This document shows positions 28,895-38,900 of a stretch of DNA of 64,000 nt, piece by piece. The position numbers and the translations under genes were made by a program. The stretch spans positions 310,001 through 374,000 of the forward strand of contig NW_015961948.1 of NCBI RefSeq assembly GCF_000497045.1, read 5' to 3'. Positions within the stretch are counted from its first letter, which is position 1. Every line of letters starts with the position of its first letter. The notes under the pieces are model-generated. The model was not told the DNA's origin. It did not search any database and worked only from the letters and a program-made list of their open reading frames with translations. The DNA is from Kalmanozyma brasiliensis GHG001 (lineage: Eukaryota > Basidiomycota > Ustilaginomycetes > Ustilaginales).

Positions 28895-30307
28895 TTAAGA
28901 GTGGATCTGGGTAACGATACCGGTTCCGACGGTCTTACCACCCTCACGGAGGGTGAAACGCGAGCCCTCCTCGAGAGCAATGTCGTGAACCAGCTCGCCG
29001 TCGAGCTCGACGTTGTCACCGGGCATGACCATCTTCTCGTCGGCGTCCTGGGTTCCAGGAGGGTGGGTGAGCGACACGGTGACATCCGCCGTGCGGATGA
29101 AGAGCTGTGGGCGGTAGTTGTTCATGAAGGGGGTGTATCGGCCGCCCTCCTCCTTCTTGAGGATGTATACCTGGGCGCGGAACTTCTTGACGGGCTTGAT
29201 CGAGCCAGGGATGACCATGACCTGACCACGCTTGACCTGCTCGCGCTTGACACCACGGAGGAGAGCACCCATGTTGTCGCCGGCCATGCCCTGGTCGAGC
29301 TGCTTGTGGAACATCTCAATACCGGTGAGCGTGGTCTTGAAGGTGTTGCCGAGACCGAGGATCTCGACTTCGGCACCCTTGTTGATGGTGCCACGCTCGA
29401 CACGGCCAGTGACGACGGTACCACGACCAGGGATGGAGAAGACGTCCTCGACGGGCATGAGGAAGGGCTTCTCGAGGTCACGAGGCGGCAGGTCGAGCCA
29501 CTTGTCGGTCTCCTCCATGAGCTTGAGGATAGCCTGCTGGCCGACGTCGGGGGTCTTGCCCTCGAGGGCGGCAAGGGCAGAGCCAGAGACGAAGGGGGTG
29601 TTCTCACCGTCGAAGCCGTAGGTGGAGAGGAGATCACGCATCTCCATCTCGACGAGCTCGAGCATCTCGGGGTCATCAATCTGGTCGACCTTGTTGATGA
29701 AGACGACAAGCTTCTTGATGCCGACCTGCTTGGCGAGCAGCAGGTGTTCACGAGTCTGGGGCATCTGTCCGTCGGGGGCCGAGACGACGATGATGGCACC
29801 GTCCATCTGGGCGGCACCGGTGATCATGTTACGGATGTAATCGGCGTGACCGGGGCAGTCGACGTGGGCGTAGTGGCGGTTGCCGGTCTCGTACTCGACG
29901 TGGGCGGTGGAGATGGTGATACCACGAGCACGCTCCTCAGGAGCCTTATCGATGGAGGCATAGTCGATGAACTTGCCGGTACCCTGAGCCTCGTGGAGGG
30001 TCTTGGTGATGGCAGCGGTGAGGGTGGTCTTTCCGTGGTCGACGTGGCCGATGGTGCCGATGTTCATGTGAGGCTTGGTACGCTCGAACTTGCCCGACTC
30101 GGCAGCGTAGGTTCGCAGCTGCGAGGCAATGGCGACGCGAGGAAGCTGAGCGGCGCAAACTCGAGCGCGAGCAGCGAGGGTGCTGGGCGACTGGGTGGAA
30201 GGACGGGTGACGAGGGTGCGAGCGCAAGCAGGAGCGGCGGCGACCGACTTCTGGGCAGCCAGCGCCCTGGCGACGGAGCGAGGTGCCTGTGTGCGAAGGA
30301 GGCTCAT
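28895..30307 (-). CDS. TUF1: mitochondrial translation elongation factor EF-Tu
   Basis: A single exon of 470 aa from [20 protein letters not shown]; the first ~68 residues are Arg/Ala/Ser-rich, a mitochondrial presequence. GTPase motifs are GHVDHGKT (G1), ARGITIS (G2), DCPGHADY (G3), NKVDQ (G4) and SGSALAAL (G5). Domains 2 and 3 follow with [13 protein letters not shown] and the C-terminal [15 protein letters not shown]. It carries aminoacyl-tRNA to mitochondrial ribosomes. Codon use is strongly biased to C/G third positions, as for a highly expressed gene. The frame runs 70 codons further upstream, but that part has no family likeness and the 30307 ATG begins a normal presequence. Confidence 0.97.
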   Translation of the reverse strand: MSLLRTQAPRSVARALAAQKSVAAAPACARTLVTRPSTQSPSTLAARARVCAAQLPRVAIASQLRTYAAESGKFERTKPHMNIGTIGHVDHGKTTLTAAITKTLHEAQGTGKFIDYASIDKAPEERARGITISTAHVEYETGNRHYAHVDCPGHADYIRNMITGAAQMDGAIIVVSAPDGQMPQTREHLLLAKQVGIKKLVVFINKVDQIDDPEMLELVEMEMRDLLSTYGFDGENTPFVSGSALAALEGKTPDVGQQAILKLMEETDKWLDLPPRDLEKPFLMPVEDVFSIPGRGTVVTGRVERGTINKGAEVEILGLGNTFKTTLTGIEMFHKQLDQGMAGDNMGALLRGVKREQVKRGQVMVIPGSIKPVKKFRAQVYILKKEEGGRYTPFMNNYRPQLFIRTADVTVSLTHPPGTQDADEKMVMPGDNVELDGELVHDIALEEGSRFTLREGGKTVGTGIVTQIHS

Positions 30308-31180
30308 TTTGCAGAAGAAATGAGAGGACGGGATGAGGGTGATGATGATGGTGATGGTGGTCAGCTGTCCAAGACAGTGTTGGTCACTTGCTTGCGTTTC
30401 AACTTTTCTTGGTTTCACACACCGTCCTGGAAGAAGTGGCACTGAGCTCGTCGAGGCGCTCTTTGGCTCCGCGTTCCGAATCATTTTCGCAAGCTTCCTC
30501 GGTGTCTTCGAGCACATCTCCTCAGCTTCGTCTGGTCCGATTCGGTCGGTCTAAGCCCGACTCTGGGTCATCACACAGCTCTCTGTCCGCCCTCATTCGC
30601 CTTCAGCATCCTTTTCATTCAGATTGACCACGTATCATATGTGAACGCCGCCTCTTAGTGATCCAAGCTTTGGTCCGCCTCGTCATGATCGGATCATCAA
30701 CTTAGCCAAGCAAGGCACAAATTTTTGGTTGGTTGGAAGGGTGCGCGAGCAAGAAGAATTGAAATTTATTCAACCTTTTTTTGCTTTTCTTCCCGACACG
30801 CCTGGGCTGAGTCCATCGCCGATCAGCGCCCGATTTCAATCGAGTGACGCTGACTTTGACGCAGAGGCTCGAGCTTCGCAGACCGCCTGCAGTCTCACAA
30901 CTGCGCGCCAGAAATCGCAGCCAGGACCCCTCTGTTCATCTCTACCATCGCCTCTTTCCCTTGCACCTTTCATCATCATTTGATCCGTTCGTTCCACTGC
31001 ATTCCGACAGAAGAGTTCAGATTACGTCGTCATTTGAACGTCGTCGGGCGATTCTGGACCTCACCCGCCTTGCCAAGACGCAACTCGGTCCACCAACAAC
31101 CCGCTTCAGTCCACACCGAGTGACCAGCAGTATATCCTCCACTGGACGCTGAGCGCTCTAGCTTGAGCAGCGCAGTCACC
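30308..31180. promoter_or_regulatory. divergent promoter region, TUF1 / SPT5
   Basis: 873 bp between divergent housekeeping genes. The SPT5 start lies in a good Kozak context (CACCATGG). A T-rich stretch occurs at about 30770-30795. No TATA box or conserved RNA is seen. Confidence 0.5.
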
Positions 31181-34036
31181 ATGGAGAACGACCTCGACAT
31201 CAAGCACGAGGACGAGAAGCCTCGTGCTCTCGCGGATGGCGACCAGGACAACAGACCAAGGGTCCAGCACGGCGGCAAGAGGCCTATCGACCCCTTCGCT
31301 GAAGACGATGATGACGACGAAGAACAGGACGAGAGGCGTAGGGACGAAGACGACGATGAAGATGACGACGACGACGAGGACGATGAGGATGACGACGATG
31401 AGGATGAGGAGGACGAGGAAGACGGTGGACGCGCTTACCGCAGACGAGCCAAGAAGCAACGTCGCAATCGTTTCCTCGATGTCGAAGCCGAGGTCGACGA
31501 TGACGAAGAGGATCTCGACGAGGAGGAGGAAGAGTTGGCACGAGAGGACGGCTTCATCGAAGAGGACATCCCCGACGACACCGAGGACGTACAGAGGCGC
31601 GCTGCTGCCGACAACCAGAGGCTCGACCGGTTCCGACGACAGGAGGAAGACACCAACGCCGAAGCGCTCGCAGAAGAGCTGCGCCAACGCTACGGCCGAT
31701 CTGCTCGCTATGCTGCGCAGTCCGACTACGCCGAGGTGCCACAGCGCCTGCTCATGCCCTCCGTCGAAGATCCCAGCTTGTGGGGCGTTCCGTGCAAGCC
31801 TGGTAGAGAGCGAGACATTGTCATGACGCTCGTCCGCAAGGCCATGGCGGAGAACTTCACGTCTAGCCCCATGCGCATCATTTCGGCTTTTTGCCGTGAT
31901 ACCATTCCCGGCAGAGTCTATGTCGAAGCTCGCCGAGCTGATGATGTCGTCAAAGCCTGCAATGGTCTCGCGGGTGCCTATGCACGACAGACCACGTCGC
32001 TCCACCTCATCCCCATCTCGGAAATGGCCGACTTGCTCAAGCTTCAGAAGGTGCAGAACGAAATCCAAGTAGGCGGCTGGGTCCGTATCAAGCGTGGCAA
32101 GTACGCTGGAGATTTGGCACAGGTCCTCGATGTATCTGAGAACGGCGAGGAAGTCGGACTCAAAATGATCCCTCGTATCGACCTCAACCCGAAGGACAGC
32201 GGCCTTTATACCGACAGTCTCGGACGCAAGAGGAAGAAGGGCGCAGGCTCGTCCGCCACGACCGTCGCCTTCAGACCACCACAGCGATTCTTCAACCCCG
32301 AAGAAGTGCAAAAGGCCTACCCTAAGGACACGCCCACCAAGCGCGGCAGTCAGTGGGTGTTCCAGAACGACAGCTACCGCGATGGCTACTTGGAGAAGGA
32401 CGTCCGAGTCACGGGTATCATCACCGAAAACGTCAACCCCACTCTCGACGAGATCACCAAGTTTGCGGGTGAGAGCTCCATGGAGGATGGTATTCAAAAG
32501 CTGGGTGCCGTCGATCTCAGCCTGATCGCCGATGCAAGCAAGAAGGCGACCGAAGCGCTCTTGCAACCAAAAGACCAGGTCGAGATCTTCGAAGGAGAGC
32601 AGGCCGGTGTCTACGGTATCGTCAAGGCCATCAACAACGAGATCATCACCATCCAGCTCGAGCACGAAGACCTCATGGACCAAGTCGTCGAGGTACCGGC
32701 ACGCAGCGTTCGCAAGCGTTTCAAGCCTGGTGACCATATCAAGGTCATGTCGGGCAAGCACGCCGACGAGACGGGTCTGGTGGTCAAAGTTGAAGACAAC
32801 GTGACGACTTTCCTCTCGGATCTGTCCATGGCCGAGGTATCGGTGTTCAGCAAGGATATTCGCCAGGCTGCCGAGGTGGGCTCCGGTGTCAACGTCATCA
32901 GTGGCTACGAGCTGCACAACCTGGTTCAGCTCGATGCTCAGACCGTGGGTATCATCTTCAACATCGAACGCGAAAGCTTCAAGGTGCTCGACCAGACTGG
33001 ACAGGTGGTCTCGGTCAAGCCGCACCAGATCAGCTCCAAGAAGGACACCAGCCGTGCGTTCGGTCTCGATCACGACGGCAACGAGATCCGCGCTGGAGAC
33101 ATGGTCAAGGAAGTCGCGGGTCCCTTCTCACGCTTGCGTCAGGGTCAGGTGCTTCACATCTACCAGTCGATGATCGTCTTCCTGCACAATCGCGAGTACA
33201 CGGAGAACGGTGGCGTTTTCATTGCGCGTGCTCGTACACTCGAGCCCTTGGCACCGAAGAGCGTGTCGACCAAGACCAAGAAGGACGGCGGCGACCTGTC
33301 CAAGATGAATCCAGCGCTGTCCAACCTCAGCGGTGGAGGTGCCAACGACGTCCGCGTCGAAGGAGTGCGCCGTTTCGGTGGACGCGACATGCACAGGGGC
33401 AAAAACGTCGCCATCATCAAGGGGCCTTACAAGACCTACCGCGGTCGCATCACCGAGACGACGGGCAACATGGCGCGCATCGAGCTCACCTCGGTCTCGA
33501 AGCCCATCACTGTCAGCCTCGACTGGCTGGTGGAGAAGGACCCCGTCACCGGCCGCAGCACCAAGCTGACCGGGAGTGGTTCGGGTCCGCCGAGTCGTGG
33601 CGGATACAACGGAGCGGGCTCGAGCATGGGCGGTGGCATGTCGAGCAATCCCTACTCGTCCAGCGGCAGCTCGATGGGCGCTCCTGGCGGCTACAATCCT
33701 TACGGCGGCTCGCAGCCCATTTCGGCAGGAGGCGGTTACGGATCGTCTTCGAACGGCGCTGGAGGCGGCTACGGCGGCTACTCGCAGCCTGTCGCTTCCT
33801 CAGCCTCGAACGGCGGTGGCTATGGTGGTGCAGGCGGCATCGGTGGCCGAACACCTGCTTACAATCCTTACGCAGGCGATGGTGGCAAGACGCCGGCCTA
33901 TAATCCCTATGGAGACGGTGGCAAGACGCCAGCTTACAACCCGCTAGGTGACGGAGGCAAGACACCTGCCTACAACCCAGCAGCAGACGGAGGACGCACC
34001 CCGGGGTACAATCCGTACGCCGGCGATGGGTGGTGA
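31181..34036 (+). CDS. SPT5: transcription elongation factor SPT5
   Basis: A single exon of 951 aa. The first ~130 residues are highly acidic Asp/Glu runs, then VPCKPGRERDIVMTLVRKAM opens the NGN domain (~200-290), which pairs with SPT4. Several KOW domains follow, e.g. GGWVRIKRGKYAGDLAQVLD, PGDHIKVMSGKHADETGLVV, EIRAGDMVKEVAGPF and GKNVAIIKGPYKTYRGRI. From ~795 the chain is Gly/Ser/Tyr-rich, and residues ~887-951 form the C-terminal repeat region: five copies of GG-R/K-TPAYNP (last TPGYNP). The Thr in TP is the CDK9-type site in other species. SPT4/SPT5 (DSIF) binds RNA polymerase II and I during elongation. The frame's more upstream TTG is not a start; the ATG at 31181 is. Confidence 0.97.
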   Translation: MENDLDIKHEDEKPRALADGDQDNRPRVQHGGKRPIDPFAEDDDDDEEQDERRRDEDDDEDDDDDEDDEDDDDEDEEDEEDGGRAYRRRAKKQRRNRFLDVEAEVDDDEEDLDEEEEELAREDGFIEEDIPDDTEDVQRRAAADNQRLDRFRRQEEDTNAEALAEELRQRYGRSARYAAQSDYAEVPQRLLMPSVEDPSLWGVPCKPGRERDIVMTLVRKAMAENFTSSPMRIISAFCRDTIPGRVYVEARRADDVVKACNGLAGAYARQTTSLHLIPISEMADLLKLQKVQNEIQVGGWVRIKRGKYAGDLAQVLDVSENGEEVGLKMIPRIDLNPKDSGLYTDSLGRKRKKGAGSSATTVAFRPPQRFFNPEEVQKAYPKDTPTKRGSQWVFQNDSYRDGYLEKDVRVTGIITENVNPTLDEITKFAGESSMEDGIQKLGAVDLSLIADASKKATEALLQPKDQVEIFEGEQAGVYGIVKAINNEIITIQLEHEDLMDQVVEVPARSVRKRFKPGDHIKVMSGKHADETGLVVKVEDNVTTFLSDLSMAEVSVFSKDIRQAAEVGSGVNVISGYELHNLVQLDAQTVGIIFNIERESFKVLDQTGQVVSVKPHQISSKKDTSRAFGLDHDGNEIRAGDMVKEVAGPFSRLRQGQVLHIYQSMIVFLHNREYTENGGVFIARARTLEPLAPKSVSTKTKKDGGDLSKMNPALSNLSGGGANDVRVEGVRRFGGRDMHRGKNVAIIKGPYKTYRGRITETTGNMARIELTSVSKPITVSLDWLVEKDPVTGRSTKLTGSGSGPPSRGGYNGAGSSMGGGMSSNPYSSSGSSMGAPGGYNPYGGSQPISAGGGYGSSSNGAGGGYGGYSQPVASSASNGGGYGGAGGIGGRTPAYNPYAGDGGKTPAYNPYGDGGKTPAYNPLGDGGKTPAYNPAADGGRTPGYNPYAGDGW

Positions 34037-34282
34037 AGAGCAAAGACATGGTTCGGATACGTTCTCTGCTAGTCAAGTCCCGGTCAACATCACATCAAAA
34101 TCACACGCATTCTCTGTTGCTACGATCACATTGCTCATGGCTCAATCTCACGCATTCCAAATCTGAAGTGCTCACCATCTCTGAAAGCTGATCCTGGTGA
34201 GGCGGAATAGCAATCTCTCGTTCTGATTGCAGGGTATAAGGATCCAATGTGACGAGAATTTGTCCAAGAACGCGGCTTGCCG

Positions 34283-35368
34283 TCAGCAATACCGAAACTT
34301 GGCGAGGGCTTGTTCGGTCCTGATGGCTGCGATGACCCTTTTCGTGTCTGCCGCGTACCGGTGCTGTTCCGCCAAGGCCTCCGGGTCGATGTTGTGCGGG
34401 ATGGAGCAGAGAATCGACTGCAGATGCTGCCTCACGACTTTGAAGGGCGTTTCAAAGGCATCATACTGGTAGCGGAGATCGATGTACTCTTCAGCCATTG
34501 CGCGGGATGACCGTTCCCAGAAGTGTCCATCTTCATACGCCTCTGGTAGGGAAGGACGAAACAGCGCTGGATTCTCCAGTAGCGTCTCGCCTACCATGAC
34601 GCCGCTTGCACCCGTTAGGGAGAGATTCGTGACGACGTCGGACCAGCATCGGACGTTGCCATTGCTGACTACTGCGGTGTCGCCATGCGGTCGATCGCCG
34701 CTTCGAAGCAGTCCTTCAACCTGCAGAGCTTCTCGCACTCTAATCACTTGATCGAGGTCCGCCAGGCCTTTCCTTCGTCGAACGGACGAAGCAAACCGTG
34801 GGTGGACAGTGACGAGACTGCTTCCCGCGCGCGCCAGCACCACAGCAAGCTCCGGAGTCTGCTCCTTTGGGACCGTCAATCGGATCTTGGTGGTGATGGG
34901 CACATCTACAGCCTGTGCCAGACTCGACACGATCTCTGCGAGAAGGGGCCAGTTCTGTTTGGGCAATAGATAGGCGCCGTAGTGACCCTCCTCAGCATGC
35001 TTTTGCGGGCAGCCTAGGTTCAGATCGATTGCGTCCGCGAAGGGTGCCACCTTCCTTGCGGCCTCTACGAGCTGCTGCACATCGTTTCCGGCCAGCTGCA
35101 CGATCTGCGGCGCTGGTTTGCCGGCCAGAGGATTGTTGACGTCGCGAATGACGTTGTCAGGGGTGTTCCGTCCGAGCTTGAGAGTCTTGCAGAGAGTGTG
35201 GAGCGTATCTCGATCGGAGTTGAGTTTGGAAGCAAGATACATCTCCGTCCAAGTGGAAGTCGCTCCATTTCGGACAGTCTGTAGGCGGAAAGGAAGGTCT
35301 GACTGTCCCACCATAGGGGCTGCACAGTAGAGCAAGCTTTCGAGGGGAAGCTTGTGGTGGACGACCAT
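34283..35368 (-). CDS. DUS1: tRNA-dihydrouridine synthase, Dus1-like
   Basis: A single exon of 361 aa. The FMN-binding start APMVGQSDLPFR, QIVQLAGNDVQQLVEAA, the active-site Cys in DLNLGCPQ, the GHYGAYLL motif and KIRLTVPKE match the Dus family; GHYGA after the Cys favours Dus1 (U16/U17) over Dus4. The later TVHPRFASS replaces the usual VHGRT, an unusual but not clearly disabling change. VVSNGNVRCWSDV and GVMVGETLLENPALF are the phosphate-binding part of the TIM barrel. The enzyme reduces uridine in the tRNA D-loop with NADPH. It converges with SPT5 (246 bp between stops) and diverges from SPC7. Confidence 0.92.
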   Translation of the reverse strand: MVVHHKLPLESLLYCAAPMVGQSDLPFRLQTVRNGATSTWTEMYLASKLNSDRDTLHTLCKTLKLGRNTPDNVIRDVNNPLAGKPAPQIVQLAGNDVQQLVEAARKVAPFADAIDLNLGCPQKHAEEGHYGAYLLPKQNWPLLAEIVSSLAQAVDVPITTKIRLTVPKEQTPELAVVLARAGSSLVTVHPRFASSVRRRKGLADLDQVIRVREALQVEGLLRSGDRPHGDTAVVSNGNVRCWSDVVTNLSLTGASGVMVGETLLENPALFRPSLPEAYEDGHFWERSSRAMAEEYIDLRYQYDAFETPFKVVRQHLQSILCSIPHNIDPEALAEQHRYAADTKRVIAAIRTEQALAKFRYC

Positions 35369-35939
35369 CGTTGCGCTCCTCGTCCCGCCGTGCTGCCCGC
35401 TTCAATATCGAGGCAGATCCGCTACGCTTTCTCGATTGTATATGCGACCGTCATGGCTAGCTTGCGGCCCTGACGTCGGCGCAGGATTGAGGGGAATGTT
35501 TGTCGGTATGGCTGGAAGAGGATGTCCAAGAAGCAGTCAAGGAAGTGGTCCTGTCAAAAATCGAAGTCACGTGCCGCTGCACCCTGAAAGCTTGAGGATC
35601 AGCGCGACTGAGAGAGAGAGAGAGCAACACTCGAGGTTTTCGCTGCGCTTGTGCCTGCTTAGAATCGCGATTTTTGTTTTTGGGATTTCGCCAAAGGAAG
35701 ACAGGAAGGAGAGACGCGACTGCAGCTCAGTCTGCGCGTCTGCTGTGACTGCCAGAAAGACCAACACATGGAGCCACGGACAAGCCGATGAGCGATTCTG
35801 CCCGGATCAGTTGATGCTCTCGACATCCATCACCTCCCTGCTCAGCCGCCACATTCACCGTCACTTCTCTCGTCCCCACAATCACAAACTGCACACGTTC
35901 GACTGCGCCATACACCATTAGAGTAGAGACCTTTTCACG
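35369..35939. promoter_or_regulatory. divergent promoter region, DUS1 / SPC7
   Basis: 571 bp. It contains a short GA microsatellite (about 35610-35624). No TATA box is seen and nothing else stands out. Confidence 0.45.
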
Positions 35940-38900
35940 ATGCCATCACCTCTCAAACCACGACGATCACCGCGGTCCAGAATGTCGCTCGCCGGCACTG
36001 GCTCGGGCGGTGTTCCCCTCGGAGGCTCTTCCATGACCACCAAAGTATCTCTCCATGATGCCGCCAAAGAGAACAACAGATCCGCCAGACTCTCCTCCAC
36101 CGCCAGCAGGGACGACACCATGAAGGCAGCAAAAGATCGCGCCACCAACAAGAAGCGCGCCGCTTCGATTGGAGGCGGAGGTGAGGAGCGCGATACGTTG
36201 CTCAAAGAGTCTACCACAAAGGCAAACGCCACCGTCGCGGCGACGAGCAGACGTAATGCACCAGCACCACGAAAGAGCGCCATTCGTCAGGTCCCACAGA
36301 TCTTCCTCAGCCCCACCGGTCTCGTGCCAAGTCCCGAGTCCAGGAAGGGTCTGTCCATGCCTTCCCTCACCGACCAGATCGCTCAGATCGGCAGGCAAGA
36401 ATCAGCGACGAATGGCAAGTCTAGCAGAGCATCACTGCCCAACTCCAACGCTCCAGAACGCAGTGCTGCCTCCACCTCCAGCTTGGGCGCGAGCATGGCC
36501 AGGGCGCGTGACTCCATACAGACTCCATCCTTCAGCTCGCTCGGTGGTGCCGCGACGAGCATCCTCTCTGCTCCTACTGCCGCCACATCTGCACCCAGGA
36601 ATGCCATGACGCAAGTCCTCCGTCCAAAGCGGAGAGTCACGTTCAGCTCTCGACAGGAGAAGACGGAATTCGCACGCGACGAGCCCACTCTGCGTCTCGG
36701 CAGCTTGAGGAGAGAACAGACTTCGCCGCCATCCACGCCCGCCAGCTCGTCCATCGTCAGTGCCGGCTTTGCTTCGTATATCCAGTCGCAGGATGACTCA
36801 AGCTCGGACAGCGACAGCGAAAGCGAGTCTGAATCCGAGTCTGACATGGACCTCGACGCCTCTAACGAGCTGGCAGCCAGGTCTCTAGCCGCATCCATCG
36901 CAGCCTCCTTGCCTCACGATGACTCGACTCTTGATCCTTCGCTAGACGCATCGACGGATGATAGCAACGTCTCCGCTTCGATGGAATTCACAGGCACACA
37001 TGGCTCCGTCAACAAGCGCACCCTCGCTGATACCTCGGATGACCAGGTCGAGATGAGCCTGGCTGCTGACGGAGAGGAATCCATGCAGATGGACATTACT
37101 CAATCAATGGCGTCTGCACCGGCGCTCAAACGCAGACGAAGCAGCAACACTGCCGCAGACGACTCTGCCTCCACTGATGCTTCCGACAGCACCGAGCGCG
37201 CAGCAGACGCATCCGGCATGGACTTGGACCAGACGGCCACCATGGAGTTCACCGGCGTCCACGCAGCCGTCGGCGGCGGTGAGAGCGACTCGGAAGACTC
37301 GGACAGCAGCAACGATGGCGGCGACGGTATGGAGATGACCGAGGCTATCACGACGAGAATCGAGGCCAAGAAGTATGGCGACGCCACGACGACGATCATC
37401 GCCAAGTTCCCTGATGTGAGCAGCAGCGACTCGGACGGCGACGATACTATTCAAGCGGATGCCACGATGCCTATGGAGATGACTCGTGCTGTCACCGGAT
37501 TCATCCGGGAGAAGGACCATGCTTCGAGCGACATGGATCTGGTCGATTCGCTTGATTCGAGCTCCAGCAGGGCCTTCGGTCCAGCTTCTTCCGACGACGT
37601 GTCGGTGGCCATGGACATGACCATGCCCATGGGCTCCCATGTCTCGCCATCTAAGCCTCATCACAGTCCTTCAAGGTCACCCACCAAGCTCGGCACTGGC
37701 GCGCCAAGCCCATTCCAACCCACGCCGGGCAAGTCGCCTAGCCGCTTCCGCCAGTCTCTGCGTGGAGGCGTCGCTGCTCTTGACGCAAGCATGCACTCGC
37801 CTGCCCAGCGTGTCGGAGGCACTCTGCCGCCAAAGGGACACTTGCCACACGCCGGCTTGCCCTCCGACACTACGACGTTCCGACGCTCCATCATTGGCGG
37901 CATTGCTTCGCCCGCCTATCAGCACTCTCCTGCACGACGCGTGCAGACCCAGGACGCTGCCGACAGACAGCCGGGAGCTCCATTGACAGCGCACAACCTC
38001 GCCCAGGCAGGTCGTGCAGCGAGCGCATCGCCTTCATCGAAGAACAAGACCTCGGTGGCCAAAGTCCTCGCGGGTCAGCGCAAGTCTCTGAGCAGCGTCG
38101 GCTTCAACTGGCCATCCAGTGGTCCCGTAGCATCCTCTTCGCGGTTCTCGCCATCGAAGGGCATGAGTCCCAAACGACGAGCGGGGCGGTCTTCGCTCGT
38201 GGCTGCCATCCTGCCCGATCTATCTTCCGCGGCCACAAACGAGGACTCTTTCCACTCAGCCGTCGAGTCTCGTGTCAGGAGCTCCAACGGACCGAGCAGC
38301 GATGCACATGACACTTCGATTGCAAATTCTGCTGCTTCGGAGGTGGGTGTCGGTGTCGACAGCTTTGATGACTACAGCAACGACGAGCGCGACCAGGTGC
38401 CCGTTCAGATGCCGCTCAATGACTTCCTCCGCTTTGTTGGCGTACACTTCAACGACGACATGAGCGCGTCGCGTCGCAAGCCTGTGCCACCGGCCAATGG
38501 CGAACAAGCCGCTCAGGATGGCGCTTCAGCAGAGCCTCAGGGACCCGTCTCGATGATGCGTCTCGTCAAGGCAGCTTGCGGATCCGTGCCCCAGCTCGAG
38601 GCCCTTCGAGAAGCCTGCAGGGAGATCAAGGAGCAGGTGGACGACGGCAGGGAGAAGATGGTCGAGATGGAGCAAGCCTTCTACGACTCGCCGCCCGACT
38701 TTGTCCGCGAGATCATGGGTCTGCAGAACGAGGAGGAGCGACGAGACATGGAGGCGCAGTTCAAGTTGCAGAAGCAGGCCGCGCGTGCTCTTGTCAGCGC
38801 CGACTACTACGGCTGGCGACTCGACAAGGAGTTCGATCAGGAGATGATCCAGACGCTTCAGGCCTACCATGGTCGTCTGCAGTGCGATCTGCACATCGTC

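Noticed and set aside
28844..30445. 533-codon plus-strand ORF opposite TUF1
   Set aside because: Antisense shadow of a strongly codon-biased gene; it has no domain.
31106..33073. 655-codon minus-strand ORF opposite SPT5
   Set aside because: Antisense of acidic GAC/GAG-rich codons, giving Val/Leu runs; no domain.
35610..35624. GA microsatellite
   Set aside because: Too short to be of note beyond a mention; no sign of function.
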